Below are positions 45,862-54,793 of a stretch of 64,000 nt of DNA, piece by piece. The first letter of the stretch is position 1, and every line of letters begins with the position of its first letter. The stretch comes from Luteibacter sp. Sphag1AF (GTDB taxonomy: Bacteria; Pseudomonadota; Gammaproteobacteria; Xanthomonadales; Rhodanobacteraceae). Location: the NCBI RefSeq assembly GCF_014192715.1, contig NZ_JACHYH010000004.1:124001-188000 (forward strand), in the 5' to 3' direction. The notes beneath the pieces are model-generated. The model saw only the letters and a list, made by a program, of their open reading frames with translations. It had not been told where the DNA came from and did not search any database. The position numbers and the translations under genes were made by a program.

Positions 45862-48175
45862 CCTTCTGATGCTGGATGCCGCCGCCCTGCACGCGACCTC
45901 CCGTGACGAAGCAGAGCCTGCTCCACCACCACCGACAGTCACGCCACGCACGCGCGTGGCCGGGGAAGACCTGTATCTGGAGGTGGTCCTGAACGGTACG
46001 ACGACCAGTCGGCTAGTGCACTTCATCCGTCGCGGCGACGCGCTTTGCGCCTCCACCACGGATCTTCGCTCGCTGGGATTCGCCATTCCGCCGGACAACA
46101 ACGAACGGTGCCTGGACGACGTGGAAGGCGTGCGTTACGCGTACGACGTGCCCATGCAGCGCGTGTCGATCAACGCAGCACCAGACTTGCTTTCACTGCC
46201 GCGCAAGCTGCTCAACCCGGCCGAACGTCCGGCGACCACGCCGACCAGTTCCACCGGCGTGCTGCTCAATTACGACATCTACGGATCAAGCGGCAGCGGT
46301 ACCGGCAACCTCAGTGCGCTGGCTGAAGCGCGCGCGTTTTCATCGGGCCTCGGCGTATTGAGCAACACGGCACTGGCCCGCCGCTATCAGACGCCGGGCG
46401 AGGGTTGGCAGGGTGATTCCGTGCGCCTGGATACGCAATGGCGCATGTCGTTTCCACAGCGCTCAGAAGCACTGACCATCGGCGACACATTCACCGGATA
46501 TCTTTCCTGGACACGCCCCACGCGCATCGGCGGCATTGCGTTCGGTACGGATTTCGCGTTGCAGCCGTACCGGATCACCACCCCGCTGCCGCAGTTTTTC
46601 GGCGAAGCCACGGCACCTTCAGCGGTCGAGCTGTATGTGGATGGCATCCGCCAGTACAGCGGGAAAGTGCCCGCTGGCCCGTTTCAGCTTACGGCCGTCC
46701 CGGGGGTGGATACGGCCGGACAGGCCCAGGTGGTACTGACCGATGCGCTCGGGCGCAGCAGCACCGTCACGTTTCCCATCTATTCCGCGCGCCAGCTGTT
46801 GCGCGCCGGGCTGGACGACTGGTCGGTGGAACTGGGCGCCGTGCGCGAAGACTACGGCATCCGCTCTTTCCAGTATGGCAACGCACCGATGGCCAGCGGC
46901 ACCTGGCGGCACGGTGTCACCGACAGTTTCACCTTCGAGAGTCATGCGGAAGCGGGCGACGGGCGCGGCACGGCCGGCGCGGGCGCGGTGTGGACACCCG
47001 GCGGCGCCAGCGTGCTGAACGCATCGGTGTCGGCCGCCTATGGCGGCGGCATGCAGTACGGCGCCGGTTACACGTGGATGGGGCACTTCATGAATGTGTC
47101 ACTCGATACGCTGCGCGGTTCGGCCAGCTATCGCGACGTGGCATCGCGATATGGTGCGCCGCCGCCGCGCGTGAGTGATCGCGCATTGATCGGATTCAAC
47201 GTGCCACATGCCAGCTTTGGCGCGAACCTGGTCCGGCTTCAATACGCCGGACAACCGATGAGCCGCTACGCCGGGCTGTTTGCCATCGGTAACCTTGGGC
47301 GTGGTGCATCGATCAATTTCAGCCTCAACCAGAACCTTGACGAAGCCCGCGACCGCAGCATCTATGTGGGCGTGACACTCGCGCTGGACGCAAACACCAC
47401 GCTCAGTACATCGGTACAGCGCGACCGCGACCACACCACCGGCATCGTGGATGCCAGCCGTCCGATCGACGGCGACGGCGGCTTTGGCTGGCACGTGCAG
47501 GCACGTGGCGGCCAGGACGGCGGTGGACTGGGCGAGCTGGGCTGGCTCACCAATCAGGGCCAGGTCACCGTCGGCGCCAGCAACATCGGGCCGGGCGGGT
47601 ACAGCTACGCCGACGTCAACGGCGCGGTAGTTTTCCTGGGGGGCCACGTGTTTGCGGCACGACGCATCGACGATGCGTTCGCGCTGGTCACGACCGAAGG
47701 CGTGCCGGACATCCCCGTGCTGCTGGAAAATCGCCGCACGGGAGTCACAGATAGTCACGGCACCTTGCTGGTGTCGCGCCTGAATGCCTATCAGGACAAC
47801 CGCCTCGCGATTGACCCGCTGGACCTTCCCGCCGACTCGCGCGTGCAGCGCGTGGAAGCCATCGTGGCGCCCGCAGATCGCTCCGGTGTGATCGTGCGCT
47901 TCCCGGTTCATCCGGTGCGCGCGGCCTCTGCGGTGCTGGTGGATGAGCACAACGCAGACATCCCGCTGGGAAGCCGCGTTGACGCCGGCGACGGTCAGCC
48001 TGCCGCAGTCGTGGGCTACGACGGGCTGGTGTATCTGGACAACCTCAAAGGCACGACGCAACTGCGCGTGACGCTGCCCGATGGCGGCGTGTGTGCGGCG
48101 ACGCTGGTGTATCCGGACAGTGCCCGCGATCTTCCGCAACTGGGACCGCTTGTGTGCAGGAAGACCACGCCATGA
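45815..48175 (+). CDS. Outer-membrane usher of the SCPU pilus
   Basis: FimD/PapC-family usher of about 786 residues. It has an N-terminal periplasmic domain, a beta-barrel with the plug, and C-terminal beta-sandwich domains (AVVGYDGLVYLDNL near 735). The start is a GTG at 45815 inside the chaperone gene, giving a plausible signal (TAVSLLMLDAAALHA); an internal ATG at 45869 would lose the signal core. Its ATGA end overlaps the next gene. Confidence 0.87.
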   Translation: MTRRSRLSPWTRTAVSLLMLDAAALHATSRDEAEPAPPPPTVTPRTRVAGEDLYLEVVLNGTTTSRLVHFIRRGDALCASTTDLRSLGFAIPPDNNERCLDDVEGVRYAYDVPMQRVSINAAPDLLSLPRKLLNPAERPATTPTSSTGVLLNYDIYGSSGSGTGNLSALAEARAFSSGLGVLSNTALARRYQTPGEGWQGDSVRLDTQWRMSFPQRSEALTIGDTFTGYLSWTRPTRIGGIAFGTDFALQPYRITTPLPQFFGEATAPSAVELYVDGIRQYSGKVPAGPFQLTAVPGVDTAGQAQVVLTDALGRSSTVTFPIYSARQLLRAGLDDWSVELGAVREDYGIRSFQYGNAPMASGTWRHGVTDSFTFESHAEAGDGRGTAGAGAVWTPGGASVLNASVSAAYGGGMQYGAGYTWMGHFMNVSLDTLRGSASYRDVASRYGAPPPRVSDRALIGFNVPHASFGANLVRLQYAGQPMSRYAGLFAIGNLGRGASINFSLNQNLDEARDRSIYVGVTLALDANTTLSTSVQRDRDHTTGIVDASRPIDGDGGFGWHVQARGGQDGGGLGELGWLTNQGQVTVGASNIGPGGYSYADVNGAVVFLGGHVFAARRIDDAFALVTTEGVPDIPVLLENRRTGVTDSHGTLLVSRLNAYQDNRLAIDPLDLPADSRVQRVEAIVAPADRSGVIVRFPVHPVRAASAVLVDEHNADIPLGSRVDAGDGQPAAVVGYDGLVYLDNLKGTTQLRVTLPDGGVCAATLVYPDSARDLPQLGPLVCRKTTP

Positions 48176-49173
48176 AAATGATTTGCACACTGCTCTTACT
48201 GCTTGCCGCACTGTGTTTCGCGCCCGGCGCGCAGGCCACCACCACCTGCAAGGTCAACTCCGTCACCGCAGTGGCATTCGGGCCCGTGCAACCGACGTCG
48301 GGAAACATCACCACGATGGCCACGCTGACTTATTCATGCAGCTACACCGGCGGCGTCATCGGTGCGTTGTCCGGGGCATTCGTGCGCATGTGCGTGAGTC
48401 TCGGGCCGGGCGCGAACAACCTGTATAACCCGCGCACCATGCTCGACAGCAGCGGCGACGCGATGACCTTCAACATCTACAAAGACAGCGGGCACTCGCA
48501 AATCTGGGGTTCATCCGCAGACACCGGCACCACGCCCAACAATTTCACGACCCAGTTCGGCATTCTGTCCACGGGGACGAGCACCACCGGAACGATCACG
48601 CTGTACGGCCAGGTGCCGGGGCCGCAGGCAGGACTGGCGTTTGGCAGCTACACGGCCACGCTCACCAGTTCGATGGCGTACGCCTATAACGAAGTGCTGC
48701 TCAGCCTGGGCACCTATCCCACCACGTGCACGAACGGCAGCACGGGCAACGGCACCAGCGTCGGGCCATCCGTGAGTGTCACCGCCAACTCCCCCGCATC
48801 CTGTGCCATTGGCACCGCCACGGACCTGTCCTTCGGCACCGTGCCGGGGTTTCTCAACACCGTGACCGACCAGACCTCGCTGGTGCGCGTCACATGCAGC
48901 AATCGCAGCCCGTTCCAGATTGGCCTGGACAATGGCCAGAACGCGCTCGCAGGGCAAAGACGCATGGTCAACGGAACGAACCATGTGAGCTATGAGCTGT
49001 ATGCGAACCCCGGACGAACAACACGATGGGGCAATACGCTCAACACCGATACCGTCAGCAGCGCAGGAACGGGCATTGAGCAGGACCTGACCGTCTACGG
49101 ACGCGTGCCCGTGCAGACACCTGTCCCGCCGGGCAATTACAGCGATGTCATCACCGTCACGCTGACTTACTGA
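48172..49173 (+). CDS. Two-domain SCPU tip adhesin
   Basis: Secreted protein of 333 residues with a signal peptide (LLLLLAALCFAPGAQA) and two SCPU domains (about 22-190 and 205-333). The second repeats the LDNGQN, YELYANP and VYGRVP features of the major subunit. Two-domain SCPU proteins are at the tip in Csu-type pili (CsuE). The ATG overlaps the usher stop. It closes the operon. Confidence 0.85.
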   Translation: MKMICTLLLLLAALCFAPGAQATTTCKVNSVTAVAFGPVQPTSGNITTMATLTYSCSYTGGVIGALSGAFVRMCVSLGPGANNLYNPRTMLDSSGDAMTFNIYKDSGHSQIWGSSADTGTTPNNFTTQFGILSTGTSTTGTITLYGQVPGPQAGLAFGSYTATLTSSMAYAYNEVLLSLGTYPTTCTNGSTGNGTSVGPSVSVTANSPASCAIGTATDLSFGTVPGFLNTVTDQTSLVRVTCSNRSPFQIGLDNGQNALAGQRRMVNGTNHVSYELYANPGRTTRWGNTLNTDTVSSAGTGIEQDLTVYGRVPVQTPVPPGNYSDVITVTLTY

Positions 49174-49178
49174 TCCGG

Positions 49179-50234
49179 TCAGTCGTCCTGACCACGACGG
49201 AACTTGCGATGACTTTTCGTCGGTGGCTTGGCGGCCGCCTTGCGCTTGAGCCGGGCTTCCAGCGTGGCGGCCTGCTCTTCGCGCTCGTCGTGCAGCTTCA
49301 GGAAGCTGCGCCACCGCTGCGGCGACAGCTCGCCGGACAGAAGCGCCGCCTGGATGGCGCATCCCGGTTCGTTGGTGTGTCCGCAATCGGTAAAGCGGCA
49401 CTGTGACGACAACGTCTCGATATCCGCGAACAGATCGAGATTTTCTTCGCCCGTGAGCTTGAGTTCGCGCATGCCCGGGGTGTCGATCAGGCAACCGCCG
49501 GTCGGCAGTTTCAGCAGCGCGCGGTGCGTGGTGGTGTGCCTGCCGCGGCTGTCGTGCGAACGGACGGCCTTGGTGGCCATGCGCTCTTCGCCAAGAATCG
49601 TGTTGGTCAACGTGGACTTGCCCGCGCCGGAAGAACCCACCAGCACGGCACTGCTGCCAGGCCCGAGGTACCGGGCCAGCAGCGGAACGGTGGCCGTGTC
49701 GCGCGTGTTGATGGCGTGGATGTCGGTGCCTTCGGCCACGCGTGCGCGTACGGCCGCGATGGCTCCCGGCACATCATCGGCCATGTCCGCCTTGCTGAGC
49801 AGTACGACCGCCTGCGCCCCGGACCCTTCGATCAGCGCCAGATAGCGCTCGATCCGGGTGGGATTGAAGTCACCATCCAGGCCCATCAGCACCAGCACGT
49901 AGTCGATGTTGGTGGCGATCACCTGGCGCTCGTAGCGTTCGCCAGCTGCTGCGCGGGTCAGCACCGTGCGCCGGGGCAGCACGGCCTCGATCACCGGATG
50001 GGACGCGTGATCCAGGAACACGAAGTCGCCCACGGCCGGCCGGATCGAGGGATCCAGTCCGCGTTTCAGGAACTGGCCCGCAGGCTGCGCATTGAACGTG
50101 CCCACGCCATCGTCCAGCTCGTAGCCGGCGCGATGCTGGGCCACCACCCGGGCCAGCCGGCGGCTGTCTTCGGGCAGGCTGGGTTCGCGCCAGCCGATCT
50201 GGCGCAGGCGCGCGATATCCGGTGTATCGGTCAT
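49179..50234 (-). CDS. rsgA: Ribosome small subunit maturation GTPase RsgA
   Basis: Circularly permuted GTPase of 351 residues that checks late 30S assembly. An N-terminal OB domain precedes the permuted G motifs: LLSKADM (G4, about 142), LVGSSGAGKSTL (G1, about 197) and DTPGMREL (G3, about 245). The C-terminal zinc finger has C-x4-C-x-H-x5-C (CRFTDCGH, GCAI). The basic tail (RLKRKAAAKPPTKSH) binds RNA. It is divergent from alaA. Confidence 0.95.
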   Translation of the reverse strand: MTDTPDIARLRQIGWREPSLPEDSRRLARVVAQHRAGYELDDGVGTFNAQPAGQFLKRGLDPSIRPAVGDFVFLDHASHPVIEAVLPRRTVLTRAAAGERYERQVIATNIDYVLVLMGLDGDFNPTRIERYLALIEGSGAQAVVLLSKADMADDVPGAIAAVRARVAEGTDIHAINTRDTATVPLLARYLGPGSSAVLVGSSGAGKSTLTNTILGEERMATKAVRSHDSRGRHTTTHRALLKLPTGGCLIDTPGMRELKLTGEENLDLFADIETLSSQCRFTDCGHTNEPGCAIQAALLSGELSPQRWRSFLKLHDEREEQAATLEARLKRKAAAKPPTKSHRKFRRGQDD

Positions 50235-50332
50235 GACGGCAATTATGCCCTTGTTCTGCCCCGATTTTGCCTCGCAGCGACAGATCGACGCTGCTAGGAT
50301 CGGGAAGCGACCGCCGGAAAGGCCTGGCGGGC

Positions 50333-51595
50333 ATGAACTTGAATGGACTTTTCGTGGCTCCGATCAAACCCAGCGCGCATCTTGCTGACGTACGTTATGA
50401 AATCCGCGGCGCGCTCACCCGGCGTGCACGTGACCTGGAAGCCGCCGGCCATCCGATCATCAAGCTCAACATCGGCAACCCCGGCCGTTACGGCTTCAAG
50501 ACCCCGGATCATCTGCGCGAAGCCATCGGCGCGCACCTGGTGGACAGCGAAGCCTACGGCCACGAGCAAGGCCTGGAAGAAGCCCGCGAAGCCATCGCCG
50601 CCCAACAAATCGCCCGCGGCGCGCGCGGCGTGGAGGTGGAGCGCATCTTCATCGGCAACGGCGTCAGCGAACTGATCGACATCTCCCTGCGTGCGCTGCT
50701 GCAACCGGGCGACGAGGTACTGCTGCCCAGCCCGGATTACCCGCTGTGGAGCGCGGCCACCATCCTCAACGACGGCAAGCCGCGCTATTACCGCTGCCCG
50801 GCCGAGCGTGGCCACCTGCCGGACCCGGAGGAAATCGAGGCACTGATCACGCCGCAGACGCGCGCACTGGTGCTCATCAATCCCAACAACCCCACCGGCG
50901 CCGTCTATCCGCGCGAACTGCTGGAGCGCATTGTGGAAGTGGCTGGCCGTCATGGCCTGCTGCTCCTGTGTGACGAAATCTACGACGAGATTCTTTACGA
51001 CGGCGTGCCCTTCCAGCCGCTGGCGGAAATCGCGGGCGACCTGCCCTGCGTCAGTTTCGGCGGCCTCAGCAAGGTGCACCGTGCCTGCGGTTACCGCGTG
51101 GGCTGGATGAGCCTGTCGGGTGATCCGCGCCGCAACGCCGAGTATCGCGATGCGCTTCAGCTGCTGGCCGCACTGCGCCTGTGCGCCAACGTCACGGCGC
51201 AGTGGGCGGTACGTCCCGCGCTTCTGGACAAGCCCACCATTGGCGAGCTCACCACCCCGGGCGGTCGCCTCCATGAGGCTCGCCGTGTGGTGCTCGAAGG
51301 GGTGGCGGCCAGTCCCTGGTTTGACGTCGTGGCACCGGGCGGCGCCATTTATGCGTTCCCGCAGGTACGCGCCGATGCGCTGCCCCACTTCGACGACACC
51401 GCCTTTGCGCTGCGCCTGCTGGAAGAGGAAGCCGTACTCGTGGTGCCCGGCACCAGCTTCAATCTGTCCGCAAGCCGCCACCTGCGCCTGACGCTTCTTC
51501 CCGAGCCAGCCCAGCTTGCGGAAGTGTTCGTGCGCATGGACCGCGTGCTGGCCCGCATGGCCGCAGAGAGCCAGCCGGCCAGCGCTGTCGCATGA
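50333..51595 (+). CDS. alaA: Alanine transaminase AlaA-type aminotransferase
   Basis: PLP-dependent class I aminotransferase of 420 residues that transfers the amino group of glutamate to pyruvate. It follows E. coli AlaA: DVRYEIRGAL, LNIGNPGRYGF, PSPDYPLWSA, INPNNPTGAVYPREL and the PLP lysine in FGGLSKVHRACGYR near 240. I chose the ATG at 50333, which aligns with the family start; 22 upstream codons are open. It overlaps the next gene by 4 bases. Confidence 0.92.
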   Translation: MNLNGLFVAPIKPSAHLADVRYEIRGALTRRARDLEAAGHPIIKLNIGNPGRYGFKTPDHLREAIGAHLVDSEAYGHEQGLEEAREAIAAQQIARGARGVEVERIFIGNGVSELIDISLRALLQPGDEVLLPSPDYPLWSAATILNDGKPRYYRCPAERGHLPDPEEIEALITPQTRALVLINPNNPTGAVYPRELLERIVEVAGRHGLLLLCDEIYDEILYDGVPFQPLAEIAGDLPCVSFGGLSKVHRACGYRVGWMSLSGDPRRNAEYRDALQLLAALRLCANVTAQWAVRPALLDKPTIGELTTPGGRLHEARRVVLEGVAASPWFDVVAPGGAIYAFPQVRADALPHFDDTAFALRLLEEEAVLVVPGTSFNLSASRHLRLTLLPEPAQLAEVFVRMDRVLARMAAESQPASAVA

Positions 51596-52221
51596 AGTCA
51601 GCCACCTATCTCGCCCTCGGCGATTCATACACCATCGGTGAGGGCGTCGATCCGGCAGGCCGCTGGCCGGATCAACTCGTTGCACGACTGCGCACCGATG
51701 GCGTGACCATCGAGGATCCGCAGATCATCGCCACCACAGGATGGACGACGGACGAACTTTCCGCCGCCATCGACACCGCAACGCTCGCACGTCACTACGA
51801 TCTGGTCACGCTGTTTATTGGCGTCAACAACCAGTATCGCGGTCGCCCTGCCGAGGAATATCGCGAACAGTTTCTGGCATTGCTGACGCGCGCCATGGCA
51901 TTCGCAGGCGACGCACGACGGGTCGTGGTCGTATCCATCCCCGACTGGGGCGTCACCGCCTTTGCGCAGGATCGGGACCGCGCCGCCATCGGCCGCGACA
52001 TAGACATCTTCAACGCCATTGCCCGCGACGAAACGATCCGCGCACACGCGCGCTGGGCCGACATAACACCCGCGTCCCGCATCGCAGGCGCGCAGCCGGA
52101 CATGCTGGTGGCCGACGGCCTCCATCCTTCCGCCGCGCAATACGCGCTCTGGACTGACGTCATCGAACCCATGGCACGCGCCGCATTGAAAGAGGCAGGC
52201 TTTTCCGCGAAGCTGCCCTGA
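51592..52221 (+). CDS. SGNH/GDSL hydrolase
   Basis: Esterase-like protein of 209 residues. Block I is ALGDSYTIGEGV (catalytic Ser), block III FIGVNNQYRG, and block V DGLHPSAAQY (catalytic Asp/His). No signal peptide, so probably cytoplasmic. Coupled to alaA by an ATGA overlap. Substrate unknown. Confidence 0.9.
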   Translation: MKSATYLALGDSYTIGEGVDPAGRWPDQLVARLRTDGVTIEDPQIIATTGWTTDELSAAIDTATLARHYDLVTLFIGVNNQYRGRPAEEYREQFLALLTRAMAFAGDARRVVVVSIPDWGVTAFAQDRDRAAIGRDIDIFNAIARDETIRAHARWADITPASRIAGAQPDMLVADGLHPSAAQYALWTDVIEPMARAALKEAGFSAKLP

Positions 52222-52245
52222 TGCCAACCGGCATTGTTGGGGGGA

Positions 52246-53232
52246 ATGATGCGCAAGCAGATGAAGAGCAGCTGGCATATTGCCGGCTCGTTGCTTTTGG
52301 CGAGCAGTTTGAGCCAGGCAGCTAACGCGAGTGAGAAGGTTACGTTCTACTACACAGACGTACAGGGAACTGTGCTGGCCACTGCTGATGAGCAAGGCAA
52401 CCTCTCGGGAAGTTCAGACCGTAAGCCCTATGGCATCCAGGTCATGGGCATGCGCCAGAACGGCCCCGGCTATACCGGACACATCGACGATTCGGACACC
52501 GCCCTGATCTATATGCAGGCGCGTTATTACGACCCCGAGGTAGGGAGATTCCTGAGTACCGATCCTATTCGGCCATCTGCTGCCAACGTATACGGCTTTA
52601 ACGGATACGCATACGCAAACAACAATCCGGTTCGATTCATCGATCCAGACGGTCGCTTCAGTCGCGGAGCAAACTGGGATGCGAAGAGTTGGAAGGAATT
52701 TAACCGCGCGCAACAGAACTCTGCGAAACGTCTGGAGAATGTTGCAGCAAAGATAAACGGGGCACTCAAGTCGGGCGCCGGCTTGAAGGAAGTCACTAGT
52801 GCATTTGAACGCAATTTCGGCGAAGGCTCAGCGACGACCGAGAACCTGACCAAAGTGGCGTCCGATCTATCCAGCATGGCAGCGGCCTTACGTGATACCA
52901 GCCCAGACGCTATTGCCGCGAATGCGACCACAACAAAAGAACTCCAGGCTTCATACAAGGATGTGAAGCCCACTACATTGGCGGGTGTCCCCAAAAGTGG
53001 ACCAAAGCAAGTATTAGTAAATATGGATCATCCCGCCATTGGCAACGAGGTAGCGATGGCTTGGGCTGCCGGGCATGAGGCGGCTCACGCCGTGCTTGAC
53101 TACGACGATCACTCAGTCAACGGTGTCAATGCATACAAGCTGGGAACTACCGAACAGCAGAACAGCTTCCGGGACCTTCCGAGCTCAGAACGCTTGGTCA
53201 ACCCGGATCATCTAATGAATTTCTCCCCATGA
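52246..53232 (+). CDS. Mini-Rhs protein with signal peptide and HEAAH C-terminal domain
   Basis: Protein of about 328 residues, no large YD-repeat shell. A signal peptide (AGSLLLASSLSQAANA) precedes a single Rhs-associated core (YYTDVQGTVLATADEQG, ARYYDPEVGRFLSTDP, ending RFIDPDGR near 137). The remaining 190 residues are a separate C-terminal domain ending with AAGHEAAHAVLDY (HExxH at 277-281) and NPDHLMNF, which looks like a zinc-metallopeptidase-type effector tip. The gene is visibly poorer in G+C than its flanks. Starts at 52246 or 52249 follow GGGGGGA. It overlaps the lipoprotein gene by 4 bases. Toxicity is inferred. Confidence 0.75.
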   Translation: MMRKQMKSSWHIAGSLLLASSLSQAANASEKVTFYYTDVQGTVLATADEQGNLSGSSDRKPYGIQVMGMRQNGPGYTGHIDDSDTALIYMQARYYDPEVGRFLSTDPIRPSAANVYGFNGYAYANNNPVRFIDPDGRFSRGANWDAKSWKEFNRAQQNSAKRLENVAAKINGALKSGAGLKEVTSAFERNFGEGSATTENLTKVASDLSSMAAALRDTSPDAIAANATTTKELQASYKDVKPTTLAGVPKSGPKQVLVNMDHPAIGNEVAMAWAAGHEAAHAVLDYDDHSVNGVNAYKLGTTEQQNSFRDLPSSERLVNPDHLMNFSP

Positions 53233-53672
53233 ACAACACTCATCTGCTTCGCGCAACCGCAATAGCTCTTCTTCTCGCCGTTTCAGGGTGCGCCACGACC
53301 AACACCTTTGAACGTCCTCCTCCGGAAAGTTACGAGCTGCAAATTGTCGACAATGTAGCCGCGCACCGCTTCGATCTGACACTGGTATCCCACGACCGGG
53401 CAATCTGCGTGGCCAATGAAAATTGGCCGGAGACTGGACGCATGCCGGTCGCCAACGACAAGGTGACGGTCACGACGGGGCAAGCCACCCTGCCTGTTGA
53501 CGCAGCCATGTTCGACGTGTATTGCCCGGGTGGTTGTGGCCAGCAGCGGGCCACGCCCAAGAAGCCATTGACCGGCTTCATTTCCTACGAAGCCGTGGGC
53601 AACGTAGCGGAACTGGCGGCCGATCCGGACAAGCAGCTTCACTTCAGGGTGCAACCCACGTATTGCAGGTAG
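53229..53672 (+). CDS. Lipoprotein coupled to the mini-Rhs gene, possible immunity protein
   Basis: Protein of 147 residues with a lipobox (LLLAVSGCATT), so anchored in the envelope. The mature part has four cysteines (ICVANE, VYCPGGCGQQ, TYCR) suggesting disulphides. I recognise no family. The start codon overlaps the mini-Rhs stop (ATGA), the arrangement typical for effector/immunity pairs; a periplasmic immunity protein would suit a secreted peptidase-like toxin. Confidence 0.7.
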   Translation: MNNTHLLRATAIALLLAVSGCATTNTFERPPPESYELQIVDNVAAHRFDLTLVSHDRAICVANENWPETGRMPVANDKVTVTTGQATLPVDAAMFDVYCPGGCGQQRATPKKPLTGFISYEAVGNVAELAADPDKQLHFRVQPTYCR

Positions 53673-53832
53673 TCGGCGGCCAAGGACGCATGACGCACCA
53701 GGGATGGTGGATGAAGCTCAGGGCATGGGTCTGGCTTTAAAGAAGACGTCATCGTCCATGCCGTCACGCTGACACGCTGCTGCAACGTCGGGGGACGACC
53801 ATGCCCATCCGGGACCTCCCGGAGCCACGCGC

Positions 53833-54702
53833 ATGGCCAAGCTCACCTGCCGCACCGCGTTCATATCGGACGTGCACCTTGGTACGCCAGACTGCAAGGC
53901 GGACTTTCTCCTCGATTTTCTCCAGCATCTGGATTGCGGGAAGCTGTTCCTCGTTGGCGACATCGTCGACATGGAAGCCATGGCCCGGCGCCGCGGATGG
54001 CGGCGCGAGCACAGCGCCGTGGTCGGGCAGATTCTGGACATGGCCTCCCGGGGCGTCGAAGTCATCTATATCCCGGGCAATCACGACGCACCGCTGCGCG
54101 GCCTGGCCGGGCAGATGCTGGCGGGCATCCGGGTGGAACTGGACGCCGTGCACGAAGGCGCGGACGGACGCCGTTATCGGGTAAGCCATGGCGACGAGTT
54201 CGACCCGGAACACGTCGGCCGCACCTGGATGCTGTATCTGGGCGACACCCTGCACCGCGCCATCTGCTGGGCCAACCGCCGCGTGCATGCCGTGCGCCGC
54301 CGGATGGACCTGCCCTACCTGCCGCTGTCGATCATCATCAAGTCGCACGTGGGCAAGGCGCTGGCCTATATCCGCGGCTATGAGGAAAGGGTGGCACGGG
54401 ACGCCCGCGAACGCGGTTTCGATGGGCACATCTGCGGACACATCCACTATGGGCACGTGCGCACCATCGACGGGGTGGTTTACCTCAACGATGGCGACTG
54501 GGTAGAGCACTGCACCGCTCTGGTGGAGGATGCCAGCGGCGCGATGGAGCTGATTCACTGGACGGGCCAGGCCACCCCGCTCGGCCGGGCCAGCCGGGAA
54601 ACCGTGCTCCCCTCGCCGGCCGGCGCACTGGCATTTGCGCCGCTTGCCGACTGCCGGGCCAATCTGGCCGAACTGGAAGCGACCAGCCGCCAGGCCGCCT
54701 GA
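53833..54702 (+). CDS. LpxH-like calcineurin-type metallophosphoesterase
   Basis: Phosphoesterase of 289 residues of the UDP-2,3-diacylglucosamine diphosphatase-like (LpxH2) group. All metal-binding motifs are seen: SDVHLG (11), GDIVDME, IPGNHDA, SHGDEFD and GHIHYGH. Cytoplasmic. In organisms with a canonical LpxH its role may differ. It has a GGAG ribosome site and follows the mini-Rhs pair after 160 bases in which I see nothing. Confidence 0.88.
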   Translation: MAKLTCRTAFISDVHLGTPDCKADFLLDFLQHLDCGKLFLVGDIVDMEAMARRRGWRREHSAVVGQILDMASRGVEVIYIPGNHDAPLRGLAGQMLAGIRVELDAVHEGADGRRYRVSHGDEFDPEHVGRTWMLYLGDTLHRAICWANRRVHAVRRRMDLPYLPLSIIIKSHVGKALAYIRGYEERVARDARERGFDGHICGHIHYGHVRTIDGVVYLNDGDWVEHCTALVEDASGAMELIHWTGQATPLGRASRETVLPSPAGALAFAPLADCRANLAELEATSRQAA

Positions 54703-54758
54703 CGGCCGGCAAGAGGTTGAAAACGGGGTCAAGGGGAACCATGTCCGGCCCATGCCGG

Positions 54759-54764
54759 TAGAAT
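54759..54764 (+). promoter_or_regulatory. Candidate -10 box before the glutaredoxin fusion gene
   Basis: TAGAAT, 29 bases before the start codon. The -35 region has no good match. Confidence 0.4.
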
Positions 54765-54793
54765 GGCCCCCTTATCTTTACCGCGGTGACCCC

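Noticed and set aside
49177-49193. Hairpin between the pilus tip gene and rsgA
   Set aside because: Only a 6-bp stem and no T tract on either strand; not enough to call a terminator.
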